This document shows, piece by piece, positions 28,384-37,009 of a DNA stretch of 64,000 nucleotides. Position numbers and translations under genes: made by a program. This DNA is from Mycobacterium mantenii (GTDB taxonomy: Bacteria > Actinomycetota > Actinomycetes > Mycobacteriales > Mycobacteriaceae), in the NCBI RefSeq assembly GCF_010731775.1, contig NZ_AP022590.1:2170001-2234000 (forward strand), in the 5' to 3' direction. Every line of letters begins with the position of its first letter. Position 1 is the stretch's first letter. The notes under the pieces are model-generated. The model was not told the origin of the DNA and did no database searches. It saw nothing but the letters and a program-made list of their open reading frames with translations.

Positions 28384-29507
28384 CCGGCGTGAGCACGGTC
28401 CGGGCGGAGCCCGACGAAACGTCGGCCGAACCCACCTTCACCAGCACCCGTCCGCTCGAGTATGTACCGGGGATTCTGCTGCTGATCGGCGTGGGGGTGC
28501 TGGGCAAGTACGCTCAGATCTGGTGGAACGCACTGGCCAAGCACCAGCACTGGATCGTGCCCGACATCGAATACGTGTTGTGGGCGATCGTGATCGGGTT
28601 GCTCATCACCAATACCGTCGGCCTGCACCCGATATTTCGACATGGCGTGCTGACCTATGAATTCTGGCTCAAGGTCGGGATCGTGGCGCTTGGTTCGCGC
28701 TTCGTGCTGGGCGATATCGCCAAGCTCGGCGGGCTCAGCCTGGTGCAGATCCTGGTGGACATGACCATTGCCGGGACGGTCATCATCGTCGTGGCCCGCG
28801 CGTTCGGATTGTCGGGCAAGCTCGGCTCGCTGTTGGCGATAGGCACGTCCATCTGCGGGGTGTCGGCCATCGTGGCGGCCAAGGGCGCGATCCGGGCCCG
28901 TAACTCCGACGTTAGCTACGCGATCGCGGCGATCCTGGCGCTGGGTGCGGTGTCCCTGTTCTTGTTGCCACCGCTGGGACACGCCATCGGTCTCACCGAC
29001 CACGAATTCGGTTTGTGGGCGGGACTTTCCGTGGACAACACGGCCGAAACCACCGCGACCGGATACCTGTACGCCGACCATGCCGGCAAGATCGCGGTGC
29101 TGGTCAAGTCGACCCGAAACGCGCTGATCGGGTTTGTCGTGCTGGGGTTCGCCCTGTTCTGGTCGGGTCGAGGGCAGGCCGACCGAATCGCGCCGGGCGC
29201 CGCGGCCAAGGCCGCCTTCGTCTGGAACAAGTTTCCGAAGTTCGTGCTCGGCTTCCTGGTGGTCTCGGCGATCGCCACCGCTGGCTGGCTGACCCCGGAC
29301 CAAACCGCCAACCTTGCCAACGTGTCGAAATGGGCCTTCCTGCTGACCTTTGCCGGTGTGGGGCTCAACACCGATATTCGTCAGATCGCACGCACCGGGT
29401 GGCGACCGCTGGTCGTCGCGGTCATCGGGCTCACCGTCGTCGCGACCGTCTCCCTGGGCATCGTGCTGCTGACGTCGCGCGTATTCGGTTGGGGCGCAGG
29501 CACCTAA
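28380..29507 (+). CDS. YeiH/UPF0324-family membrane transporter (putative sulfate exporter)
   Basis: The 375-residue protein has about ten membrane helices and YeiH-family motifs such as [17 protein letters not shown] and [14 protein letters not shown]. The family is annotated as putative sulfate exporters, although the substrate is rarely proven. The start GTG at 28380 overlaps the stop of the small upstream membrane ORF; the open frame before it is a shadow of that ORF. Between stf0 and the encapsulin-desulfurase genes, a role in exporting sulfite, sulfate or another sulfur anion is plausible. Confidence 0.8.
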   Translation: MTGVSTVRAEPDETSAEPTFTSTRPLEYVPGILLLIGVGVLGKYAQIWWNALAKHQHWIVPDIEYVLWAIVIGLLITNTVGLHPIFRHGVLTYEFWLKVGIVALGSRFVLGDIAKLGGLSLVQILVDMTIAGTVIIVVARAFGLSGKLGSLLAIGTSICGVSAIVAAKGAIRARNSDVSYAIAAILALGAVSLFLLPPLGHAIGLTDHEFGLWAGLSVDNTAETTATGYLYADHAGKIAVLVKSTRNALIGFVVLGFALFWSGRGQADRIAPGAAAKAAFVWNKFPKFVLGFLVVSAIATAGWLTPDQTANLANVSKWAFLLTFAGVGLNTDIRQIARTGWRPLVVAVIGLTVVATVSLGIVLLTSRVFGWGAGT

Positions 29508-29536
29508 GTTGCTACGCCCCACCGGGTTGCGCTATT

Positions 29537-29554
29537 CGCCCGGCTGGCCGGGCG
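29537..29554. terminator. Stem-loop between convergent genes
   Basis: CGCCCGG-CTGG-CCGGGCG is a perfect 7-bp stem in the 64-bp gap between the YeiH-type gene and the cysteine desulfurase gene, which end towards each other. It could act as a bidirectional terminator. It lacks a T run. Confidence 0.4.
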
Positions 29555-29571
29555 CTCGGCACGCCCACACC

Positions 29572-31473
29572 TCAGCCGACGTTCGTTCCGCCCTCGGCGA
29601 TCCGGCGCACCGCGCGCAAGAAGACGTCGATCTCCTCGAACGTGTTGTAGAACGCGAACGACGGGCGCACCGTCGATTCCAGCCCCAGCCGCCGCAGGGC
29701 CGGCTGCGCGCAGTGGTGACCGGCGCGCACCGCGATGCCCTCGGCGTTGAGCGCCTTGCCCACCTCGAGCGGGTCGTGTCCGGCGAGCACGAACGACAGC
29801 ACGCTGGCCTTCTCTTTTGCGGTGCCCACCAGACGAACTCCGGGGATGTCGGCCAACCGCGGCGTCGCGTACTCCAGCAACGCGTGTTCGTAAGCCGCGA
29901 TCCGTTCGATGCCCAGCCGCTGGACATAGCGCAGCGCCTCGGTGAGCCCGACGGCGTCGGCGATATTGCCGGTGCCTGCTTCGAATTTGGTCGGCGGCCC
30001 TTGATACAACGAGCGCTCCAGCGTCACGTCGGCGATCATGTGACCGCCGCCCTGCCACGGCGGTGTCTCGGTCAGGGCTTCTTCCGTGCCGTAGAGCGCA
30101 CCAATTCCGGTGGGGCCGTAAATCTTGTGGCCGGAGCACACGAAGAAGTCGGCGCCGAGGTCGGCGACGTTGACCGGCATGTGCTGAATCGACTGAGCGC
30201 CGTCGATCAAGACCTTGGCGCCGTAGCGGTGACCCAGCTCCACGATCTTGTCCACCGGGACCACCGTGCCCAACGCGTTGGACACCTGAGTGGCCGCGAC
30301 GAGCTTGGTCCGCGGGCCCAGCAGCTCCTCGAACTCGCTCAGCAGCAGGTTGCCCGCGTCGTCGATCGGAGCGACCTTGAGGATCGCTCCCGTCTTTTGC
30401 GAGACCAACTGCCAGGGAACGATATTCGCGTGGTGCTCCAGGTGTGTGATGACGATCTCGTCGCCGGGCTGCAGGTGCTTGCCGCCCCAGGCATGGGCCA
30501 CCAGGTTGATCGCCTCGGTGGTGCCGCGCACGAAGACGATGTTGTCTGGACTCGGGGCACCGATGAATTCGGCCACCGTGTCGCGCGCTTCCTCGTAGGC
30601 ATCGGTGGCCCGCGCGGCCAATTCGTGTGCGGCGCGGTGGATGTTGGAGTTCTCGTGGGCGTAGAAGTGTGACAGCCGGTCGATCACGACCTGCGGCTTC
30701 TGGGTGGTCGCCGCGTTGTCGAACCAGATCAGCGGCTTTCCGTTGACGACCTCCTTCAGGATCGGGAAGTCCGCTCGCATTGCGTTGACGTCGAACACCT
30801 CGTGCTCGTCCGGCAGTCGCGGCACCGACTCGGTCGCCGTCAGGAAGTGGTAGTTGTGCTCGTCACCTGCCGGCGCATGCGGGTTGGCGGGCACGCCGTC
30901 GGACCAGCCCAGGTTGGTCACCGAAGGTGCGTCGGGCAACGAATGCGGAACCGTGTACGGCGCTGACCGACCCGTGGTCCGAGGGCTCACCGACGTGGTC
31001 GGCGCAGCGCCGGCCAATACGCCCGGCACGGTCGGGACGATGCCCTGCGACGGCACTGCGAAAGCCGTCAGATCACCGGTCGGCAGGTAGGGCTCCGCGA
31101 CGCTGCCACTGGTCGCGCCGGCCGATGCCGCCGTCGTGTCCGGAGCGTTCCCGCGGGGCGCGACCGGCACCGTTTGCGGAGGCGCTTCCGGTGCGGGTGA
31201 CGTCGGAGCCGGAACGTAGATGTCCGTGAAACCCAGCGCCGGCAGTGGTGTCGGGTAGGCGTCGGCGCTGCCCGCAGCGGCGTGGGCGGCCGAGGTGGCC
31301 GCCGTCGTATCCGGCACGCTGCCCCGCGGGGCGACGGGCGCTGACTGCGGCGGACTGTCCGGACCCGGCCGGATGCTGGCCGCGTATAGCTGACTGGCCA
31401 GCGCCGCGATTTCGGCAGCGCTGATGGGCAAGTCGCTCTCAGCGTCTACCGCCCGGTACTCACTTGTACTCAT
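29572..31473 (-). CDS. Cysteine desulfurase, encapsulin cargo type (SufS-like with long disordered N-terminus)
   Basis: The 633-residue protein has about 226 residues of Pro/Ala/Ser/Thr-rich, apparently disordered sequence followed by a complete class II (SufS/CsdA-like) cysteine desulfurase from FDVNAMRADFPIL. The PLP lysine is in CSGHKIYGPTG and the persulfide-forming cysteine is about Cys588 in AGHHCAQPALRR. Such an N-terminal extension marks the cargo enzyme of family 2A encapsulins and directs it into the shell. It would convert cysteine to alanine and enzyme-bound sulfane sulfur. Its ATG at 31473 lies inside the end of the encapsulin gene (14-bp overlap), so the two are co-translated. 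The extension holds a 19-residue repeat at 41-59 and 98-116. Confidence 0.93.
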   Translation of the reverse strand: MSTSEYRAVDAESDLPISAAEIAALASQLYAASIRPGPDSPPQSAPVAPRGSVPDTTAATSAAHAAAGSADAYPTPLPALGFTDIYVPAPTSPAPEAPPQTVPVAPRGNAPDTTAASAGATSGSVAEPYLPTGDLTAFAVPSQGIVPTVPGVLAGAAPTTSVSPRTTGRSAPYTVPHSLPDAPSVTNLGWSDGVPANPHAPAGDEHNYHFLTATESVPRLPDEHEVFDVNAMRADFPILKEVVNGKPLIWFDNAATTQKPQVVIDRLSHFYAHENSNIHRAAHELAARATDAYEEARDTVAEFIGAPSPDNIVFVRGTTEAINLVAHAWGGKHLQPGDEIVITHLEHHANIVPWQLVSQKTGAILKVAPIDDAGNLLLSEFEELLGPRTKLVAATQVSNALGTVVPVDKIVELGHRYGAKVLIDGAQSIQHMPVNVADLGADFFVCSGHKIYGPTGIGALYGTEEALTETPPWQGGGHMIADVTLERSLYQGPPTKFEAGTGNIADAVGLTEALRYVQRLGIERIAAYEHALLEYATPRLADIPGVRLVGTAKEKASVLSFVLAGHDPLEVGKALNAEGIAVRAGHHCAQPALRRLGLESTVRPSFAFYNTFEEIDVFLRAVRRIAEGGTNVG

Positions 31474-32383
31474 GGAACTGGTCCACGGCGACACCGTCGA
31501 GCACGCCGAGGGCGTCGTCGGTGAGCACGGCCAGGGAGGTGTACAGGGTGACCAGGTAGGTCGCGATCGCCTGCTGGTTGATACCGGTGAACCGCACCGA
31601 AAGCCCCGGCGCCTGTTCCCCGACGAGCCCCGGCTGGAACAGGCCCACCACGCCCTGACGCTCCTCACCCGTGCGCACCAGGATGAACTTGGTCTTCCCG
31701 TCCTCCACCGGCACCTTGTCCGAGGGGATCAAGGGAATCCCGCGCCAGGTGATGAACTGCGCGCCGAACAGGCTCACGACCACGGGCGGCACACCCCGGT
31801 ACGTGGCCTCACGACCGAACGCGGCAATGCCCTGCGGGTGCGTGAGGAAGAAACTCGGCGTCTTCCACACCCGGGTGATCAAAGCGTCGAGGTCGTCGGG
31901 GGTCGGCGCACCGGCGAGCGTCTGGATGGTCTGCTCCGGGGTGACCTGCGCGAGCAACCCGTACTCCGGGCTGTTGATCAGCTCGGACTCCTGCCGCTCC
32001 TTGATGGTCTCGATGGTCAACCGCAGTTGCTGGGCGATCTGGTCGTGCGGGCTGGAGTAAAGGTCGGAGACCCTGGTGCTGACGTCGAGCAGCGTGGAAA
32101 TGCTGCGCAGCGTGTACTCGCGCGGGCTCGTCTCGTAATCAACGAATGTCTCGGGCAGCGGTTCGTCGGTGCCCGCGCCCGCTTCGGCCTTGACGGCGAC
32201 GTTCTCGGGGTTAACCACCCGGTTCACCCGGTAGATACCCGCCTCCACCGGAACCCAGCTGAGCAGGTGCAGCAGCCAGCGCGGCGTGATCGTCGAGAGC
32301 TGGGGAACGGTCTTGGTTGCGTTGGCAAGTTGCCTGGCAGCGAGATCGCCAAGTGCCTGAGACTCAGTTTGAGCCGACGTCAT
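31460..32383 (-). CDS. Family 2A encapsulin shell protein (35 kDa antigen / major membrane protein I)
   Basis: The 307-residue protein matches mycobacterial major membrane protein I, now known as a family 2A encapsulin with the HK97 phage-capsid fold (cyanobacterial SrpI is a relative). Sixty copies of such proteins form a T=1 shell of about 25 nm around the cysteine desulfurase encoded directly downstream. The length is normal and the sequence has no cysteine. ATG at 32383 follows GAAAGGACC. It is divergent from the polycysteine-leader operon, sharing a promoter region of about 170 bp. The protein is a dominant antigen in M. leprae and M. avium and is absent from M. tuberculosis. Confidence 0.95.
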   Translation of the reverse strand: MTSAQTESQALGDLAARQLANATKTVPQLSTITPRWLLHLLSWVPVEAGIYRVNRVVNPENVAVKAEAGAGTDEPLPETFVDYETSPREYTLRSISTLLDVSTRVSDLYSSPHDQIAQQLRLTIETIKERQESELINSPEYGLLAQVTPEQTIQTLAGAPTPDDLDALITRVWKTPSFFLTHPQGIAAFGREATYRGVPPVVVSLFGAQFITWRGIPLIPSDKVPVEDGKTKFILVRTGEERQGVVGLFQPGLVGEQAPGLSVRFTGINQQAIATYLVTLYTSLAVLTDDALGVLDGVAVDQFHEYK

Positions 32384-32544
32384 CGTGGTCCTTTCTAGCT
32401 TGGTCGAATGCTGCGGCCGAGGCCGGACACATGATCAATCGTCCCGCAGCAGAGGCGGGTCCGCGCCGAGCGTAGGCAACTTCGGGGCCGGCCAGAAGAT
32501 TTAGAGCCGGGCTGAGCGAAACGCGCCGACGTGCGCCGATGCCT

Positions 32545-32550
32545 TATAGT
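32545..32550 (+). promoter_or_regulatory. -10 box for the polycysteine leader transcript
   Basis: TATAGT is followed by six bases (GGGGAC) and then the leader ATG at 32557, the standard distance from a -10 hexamer to the start site. Transcription therefore probably starts on the A of the ATG, giving a leaderless uORF. Confidence 0.7.
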
Positions 32551-32556
32551 GGGGAC

Positions 32557-32634
32557 ATGCAACACCCCGTACAGCCGCGCTTTGTCCCGTCGCGCTGCGC
32601 CGTCGCGGACTGTTGTTGCTGTTGTTGTTGTTGA
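32557..32634 (+). CDS. Leaderless polycysteine leader peptide (uORF) of the cys operon
   Basis: The 25-codon ORF reads MQHPVQPRFVPSRCAVAD and then seven consecutive cysteine codons (six TGT and one TGC) directly before its TGA. Leaderless uORFs with Cys runs are known in mycobacteria as cysteine-responsive attenuators. When charged Cys-tRNA is scarce, ribosomes stall on the run and the downstream operon is expressed. The downstream genes here include cysK1 and cysE, which fits. There is no Shine-Dalgarno; the -10 box TATAGT is at 32545. Confidence 0.85.
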   Translation: MQHPVQPRFVPSRCAVADCCCCCCC

Positions 32635-32692
32635 TTTTCTGAGCCCTCTGACGCTGTAGAAAACCCCGCGCCGGCCCACCTCAGGGCGGTAT

Positions 32693-32711
32693 CGCCGGGT
32701 CCCACCCGGCG
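32693..32711 (+). promoter_or_regulatory. RNA hairpin between the polycysteine leader and the first cys-operon gene
   Basis: CGCCGGGT-CCC-ACCCGGCG forms a perfect 8-bp stem with a 3-base loop, 58 bases after the leader stop and 49 bases before the next start codon. A weaker alternative pairing joins GCCCT (32643-32647) with AGGGC just upstream. The layout fits an attenuator in which ribosome position on the leader decides the RNA fold. The mechanism is inferred. Confidence 0.5.
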
Positions 32712-32760
32712 GCGTGAAGATGCAGGCCCTTGAAAAGCTTTTCAGGAAGATCAACAACCC

Positions 32761-34050
32761 ATGACCATATTGTCCGAGCCCGGCCGTGCGCTGGCACCCG
32801 TGACGACCCGTCGTCGTTCGGTGGTCCGGCCGGCCCGTGCGCTCAACCGCCTCACCCGATACCGGGGCGGAACGTATTCCCACACCGTCGATCGGGTCGT
32901 ATTCACCGATGGCAGCTGGGCGCGCACAGACCTGATCAGACTCAACCCGAACGTGCATGCCTACTCGCTGGATTTCACCGGCGTGGCACCGCGGCACCCG
33001 TCGCGCTATCGCGTGGACACCTGGTCAGCGCTGCCGCACCTACGCACGTCGGGTCACGAAGCCAGGATCGGCTGGATCCTGAGGCACTCGTTTCCGATGC
33101 ACTCAACCGCCGAACTGAGCCAGCAGGTGCGCGAAGCCGGCTATCCGCTGGGACCGGCCAACATCAACGAACACGAGGCGATCGCGGCGACGCAGGCAGC
33201 GATTTGGTTTTTCACCAACAGGTTGACGCTGGACACCCGCCCGCTCAATGTTCCCGTGACGGTTCGCCGGTCCGCCGGACCCGTATTCACCTTCGAGTTC
33301 GACGGCGAACCTCAGCTCGGCGGCTACTCGGTATGGACCGACTCACCCACCGCGGTCAATTTCAAGCTGCAGAAATCACCCAATGGCGTTGTCTGGCAGG
33401 ATGTTTCCGGATCGGAGCTGACCGCGGGCCCCGGGGCAGGCCGTCACCAGCGCACGTTGGGCCAGGGCAGCACGCTGTCGTCGAGCAGCCACGGCCGCGG
33501 AGGGCGCGGATACCGCTACTACCGGCTGGCCGCGAGCTCCGACACGGACACCCCCAGGATCGGGCCCGTCAGCTTCCGGCTCACCGGTGCCCGCTACTAC
33601 CGCAACGCCGATAAGGTCGTGCACCTGTACAACTACTTGCTTGCGCAGGCGCGTAAGGCCGTTCACGAAACCGGCGAAGCCGCACTGGTCGACCATCGCG
33701 CCGGCGCGGACGGGGGGCTCATCGGCCCGTTTCAGGTGCGAATCCCGCTGCTGTTCAGCGCCAACGACGGTCAGGAAGTGGTGGACACCGACGGCTTCAC
33801 GCTCGGCGGCCCGATCGAACCGGGCACGGATTTTTATTTACGCCAGCCGACTGGCATGTCGGGAATAACGATTACCGCGAAAACCGTTGGCGAACTGCAT
33901 GGACGCGTACTCACCGGGGTAGCGCTCGACGAGGCGTCGCACCGCTTCACGCCCGTGGCGCTAGCCATCCCCACCGAGATGAACATAGAGTTCGATATTA
34001 GCTGGCAGGTCGATGAGGCCTGGTCCTACGTCGTTGGAGACAAAAGGTAG
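32761..34050 (+). CDS. Cysteine-free TQXA/thioester-like-domain protein in the cys operon
   Basis: The 429-residue protein resembles the thioester (TQXA) domain of Gram-positive surface proteins: HAYSLD at 66-71, WILRHSFP near 105-112 and EAIAATQAAIW at 139-149. Thioester domains join a Cys in a [Y/F]C motif to the Gln of TQxA. Here the Cys position is Ser69, and there is no cysteine anywhere in the protein, so the bond cannot form. There is also no signal peptide, unlike surface adhesins. The middle part (about 165-290) looks beta-rich. It is the first gene after the polycysteine leader and abuts cysK1 with no gap. The function is unknown. Confidence 0.7.
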   Translation: MTILSEPGRALAPVTTRRRSVVRPARALNRLTRYRGGTYSHTVDRVVFTDGSWARTDLIRLNPNVHAYSLDFTGVAPRHPSRYRVDTWSALPHLRTSGHEARIGWILRHSFPMHSTAELSQQVREAGYPLGPANINEHEAIAATQAAIWFFTNRLTLDTRPLNVPVTVRRSAGPVFTFEFDGEPQLGGYSVWTDSPTAVNFKLQKSPNGVVWQDVSGSELTAGPGAGRHQRTLGQGSTLSSSSHGRGGRGYRYYRLAASSDTDTPRIGPVSFRLTGARYYRNADKVVHLYNYLLAQARKAVHETGEAALVDHRAGADGGLIGPFQVRIPLLFSANDGQEVVDTDGFTLGGPIEPGTDFYLRQPTGMSGITITAKTVGELHGRVLTGVALDEASHRFTPVALAIPTEMNIEFDISWQVDEAWSYVVGDKR

Positions 34051-34983
34051 ATGAGCATCGCGGAGAACGTCACGGAGTTGATCGGTAACACCCCGCTGGT
34101 CCGGCTGAACCGGGTCACCGAGGGTGCGGTCGCCGACGTCGTCGCCAAGCTGGAATTCTTCAACCCGGGCAACAGCGTCAAGGACCGCATCGGGGTCGCG
34201 ATGATCGACGCGGCGGAGCAGGCGGGCCTGATCAAACCGGACACGATCATTCTCGAACCGACCAGCGGGAACACCGGCATCGCCCTGGCGCTGGTGGCCG
34301 CGGCCCGCGGGTACCGCTGCGTGCTGACCATGCCCGAGACCATGAGCGTCGAACGACGAATGTTGTTGCGCGCCTTAGGAGCTGAGATCGTTTTGACGCC
34401 GGGCTCCGAGGGCATGCCGGGCGCCATCGCCAAGGCCGAGGAATTGGCCAAGAGCGACCAACGGTATTTCGTGCCACAGCAGTTCGAAAATAAGGCCAAC
34501 CCCGCAATCCACCGCGCCACCACGGCGGAGGAAGTGTGGCGCGACACCGATGGAAAAATCGACATTTTCGTTGCCGGCGTGGGTACGGGCGGCACCATCA
34601 CCGGTGTCGCTCAGGTGATCAAGGAACGCAAGCCCTCGGCACAATTCATCGCCGTGGAGCCGGCCGGGTCGCCGGTGCTGTCCGGCGGGCAGAAGGGGCC
34701 GCACCCCATTCAGGGTCTCGGCGCCGGGTTCGTCCCGCCGGTGCTGGCGATGGACCTGGTTGACGAGGTCATCGCCGTCGGCAACGAGGAGTCAATCGCC
34801 CTGGCCCGGCGGCTGGCCTCGGAGGAGGGACTGCTGGTCGGCATTTCCTCGGGGGCGGCGGCGGTGGCCGCCCTGCAAGTGGCGCGCCGGCCCGAAAACG
34901 CCGGAAAGCTCATCGTCGTGGTGCTGCCCGACTTCGGCGAGCGCTACCTCAGCACGCCGCTCTTCGCCGACCTGGCCGATTAG
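34051..34983 (+). CDS. cysK1: O-acetylserine sulfhydrylase (cysteine synthase A)
   Basis: The 310-residue PLP enzyme carries the lysine motif [11 protein letters not shown], the [10 protein letters not shown] substrate loop and the phosphate-binding GTGGTITG, as in M. tuberculosis CysK1 (Rv2334), whose length it shares. It makes cysteine from O-acetylserine and sulfide in the cytoplasm and can bind CysE in the cysteine synthase complex. Its ATG directly follows the stop of the upstream gene, and the AAAAGG ribosome-binding site lies within that gene. It belongs to the operon behind the polycysteine leader. Confidence 0.96.
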   Translation: MSIAENVTELIGNTPLVRLNRVTEGAVADVVAKLEFFNPGNSVKDRIGVAMIDAAEQAGLIKPDTIILEPTSGNTGIALALVAAARGYRCVLTMPETMSVERRMLLRALGAEIVLTPGSEGMPGAIAKAEELAKSDQRYFVPQQFENKANPAIHRATTAEEVWRDTDGKIDIFVAGVGTGGTITGVAQVIKERKPSAQFIAVEPAGSPVLSGGQKGPHPIQGLGAGFVPPVLAMDLVDEVIAVGNEESIALARRLASEEGLLVGISSGAAAVAALQVARRPENAGKLIVVVLPDFGERYLSTPLFADLAD

Positions 34984-34984
34984 C

Positions 34985-35668
34985 ATGCTCGCAGCCATCC
35001 GTCGTGACATCCGAGCCGCCAGGGAACGGGATCCCGCGGCGCCGACCACGCTGCAGGTGATCTTCGCCTACCCGGGCGTGCACGCCATCTGGGCTCACCG
35101 CATCAACCACTGGCTGTGGCACCGCGGTGCGCGGCTGATCGCACGTATCACCGCCGAAATCACCCGGATCCTGACCGGAGTCGAGATCCATCCGGGTGCG
35201 GTGCTGGGTCCCGGTCTGTTCATCGACCACGCGACCGGTGTGGTGATCGGAGAAACCGCCGAGGTGGGTGAGGACGTGACCATCTACCACGGCGTCACCC
35301 TGGGCGGCAGCGGCAGGGACACCGGCAAACGTCACCCCACCATCGGTGACCGGGTAACCATTGGCGCCGGGGCGAAAGTGTTGGGCGCCATCAAAATCGG
35401 CGACGACAGCCGCATCGGCGCCAACGCCGTGGTGGTCAAGGAGGTTCCGTCGAGCTCGGTGGTCGTCGGGGTGCCCGGACAGGTCATCAGCCGCAGCCTT
35501 CCCGGCAGCCCGGACGATTCGATGATGCCCGATCTCGTCGGTGTGAGCCTGCAGTCGCTGCTTACCCGCGTGACGAAACTGGAGGCCCGGGCCGACGGCG
35601 CACGGACCAACCACGTCATCCGGCCGCCCGAGGCCGGCGTCTGGCACGGCGAGGACTTCTCCATCTGA
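34985..35668 (+). CDS. cysE: Serine O-acetyltransferase
   Basis: The 227-residue protein has a short helical N-terminal part and a left-handed beta-helix of hexapeptide repeats ([21 protein letters not shown], with the catalytic His in DHATG and [12 protein letters not shown]). It acetylates serine to O-acetylserine, the substrate of the adjacent CysK1. It matches Rv2335 in size and order. It starts one base after the cysK1 stop and is the last gene of the cysteine operon. In cyanobacterial and other family 2A encapsulin loci a cysE gene is often nearby. Confidence 0.95.
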   Translation: MLAAIRRDIRAARERDPAAPTTLQVIFAYPGVHAIWAHRINHWLWHRGARLIARITAEITRILTGVEIHPGAVLGPGLFIDHATGVVIGETAEVGEDVTIYHGVTLGGSGRDTGKRHPTIGDRVTIGAGAKVLGAIKIGDDSRIGANAVVVKEVPSSSVVVGVPGQVISRSLPGSPDDSMMPDLVGVSLQSLLTRVTKLEARADGARTNHVIRPPEAGVWHGEDFSI

Positions 35669-35846
35669 GCCCATCCCCCAAAGGTTGTGGAGCTCAGCCG
35701 AACCCGTTCTGATCGCGGGTATTCGCCACGCTGCACCGAACCCTCATTGGCGCGCGCGACAGCGTTGAGCTCGGCGAAGTATTACTCACGCTGAACTTAA
35801 TCCCGCCGTGGAATGCATCGCCGCCCGCAGCGTTGCACAGTGGGTT

Positions 35847-35891
35847 ATGACCACGACGTGCGACGGCGAAGCTGCCGGGGACCGATCATGA
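35847..35891 (+). CDS. Short upstream ORF coupled to the monooxygenase operon
   Basis: ATG at 35847 opens a 14-residue frame (MTTTCDGEAAGDRS) whose TGA overlaps the ATG of the next gene at 35888. CACAGT at 35836-35841, five bases before it, could be a -10 box giving a leaderless start. It could couple translation to the downstream gene. One Cys codon is present. No protein function is implied. Confidence 0.4.
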   Translation: MTTTCDGEAAGDRS

Positions 35892-37009
35892 CCGAGCTGC
35901 ATCTAGCGGTGGCGCTGGACGGCTACGGTTGGCACCCCCAGGCGTGGCGATACGCGTTCGCGCACAACGCGACCGGCGGCGGACAACTCAGCGGCCGCTA
36001 TTGGGCCGCGCTGGCGGGCACCGCTGAGCGTGGGCTGCTGGATTTCCTGACCATCGACGACAGCCTGGACGCACAGCCGGGGCGCCGGGCCGAAATCTCC
36101 CCGCGGCGCCTGGCGGGACGCGCCGATGCCACGCTGGTGGCCGCCCGCGTTGCGCCGGTCACCACCCACATCGGCCTGATACTCGTTGCGACGGTCACGC
36201 ATACCGAGCCGTTCCACATCTCGAAAGCGGTTGCGACACTTGACCATGTTTCGCACGGCCGGGCCGGCTGGCAGGTGCGGGTGAGCCCAACGGCGCACGA
36301 AGCGGCGCTGTTCGGCCGACGACCCGCCCCCGCAGGCGACGAACTTTTCGAAGAGGCCGCCGACGCGGTGGAGGTGGTGCGCCGCCTCTGGGACAGCTGG
36401 GAGGACGACGCCGTCATCCGCGATCTCGAGACGGGTCGCTACATCGACCGGGCCAAGCTGCACTACATCGACTTCGCCGGCGCGCACTTCTCGATCAAGG
36501 GGCCCTCGATCACCCCGCGGCCGCCCCAGGGCCAGCCGGTGGTGGCGGCGCTGGCACACGCGCCGCGGGTCTACGAATTCGCGGCCGCCAACGCCGATCT
36601 CGTCTTCGTCACCCCGCGCGACGAGGGCTCGCTGCGAGCGATCCTGGCTGACGTCGACCAGGCGCAGCGCGCTGCGGGCCGAGCGATCCAGGTCTACGCG
36701 GACCTGGTGGTGGCGTTGGCTGAAGATCCATCGGCGCCGGTGGCGGCACTGTCCTCCGATGCGCATGTCTTCCACGGAAGCACAAGCGATTTGGTAGAGC
36801 TGCTGCTCGCCTGGCAAGACGCCGGAGTCGACGGGGTACGGCTGCGGCCCGCTGTCAACGCCCTCGACCTGCCCGCGATCGTCGACGACCTGGTGCCACG
36901 ACTGCAGCGCGCCGGCCGATTCCGCACCGGCTACCGTGACGGCGAAACCCTGCGCGAACGCCTCGGACTGGCACCCGCACCGAACCGCTACGCGACGGCC
37001 CCGTCATGA
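35888..37009 (+). CDS. LLM-class flavin-dependent monooxygenase (NtaA/SnaA/DszA type)
   Basis: The 373-residue protein has the luciferase-like TIM-barrel fold, with LDFLTIDDSL near the N-terminus, ATLDHVSHGRAGWQVRVSPT in the flavin-binding middle and RLWDSWEDDAVIRD, typical of the NtaA/SnaA/DszA group. These enzymes use reduced FMN and oxygen to cleave C-S or C-N bonds in sulfonates, sulfones and related compounds. The ATG at 35888 is coupled to a short upstream ORF, and the stop overlaps the next monooxygenase gene (ATGA). A sulfur-scavenging role is suggested by the location behind cysK1-cysE. Confidence 0.85.
   Translation: MTELHLAVALDGYGWHPQAWRYAFAHNATGGGQLSGRYWAALAGTAERGLLDFLTIDDSLDAQPGRRAEISPRRLAGRADATLVAARVAPVTTHIGLILVATVTHTEPFHISKAVATLDHVSHGRAGWQVRVSPTAHEAALFGRRPAPAGDELFEEAADAVEVVRRLWDSWEDDAVIRDLETGRYIDRAKLHYIDFAGAHFSIKGPSITPRPPQGQPVVAALAHAPRVYEFAAANADLVFVTPRDEGSLRAILADVDQAQRAAGRAIQVYADLVVALAEDPSAPVAALSSDAHVFHGSTSDLVELLLAWQDAGVDGVRLRPAVNALDLPAIVDDLVPRLQRAGRFRTGYRDGETLRERLGLAPAPNRYATAPS

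Noticed and set aside
31460..32383. Interpretation of the 307-residue protein as a membrane protein
   Set aside because: The historical name is major membrane protein I, but the sequence has no transmembrane helix and matches the encapsulin shell family.
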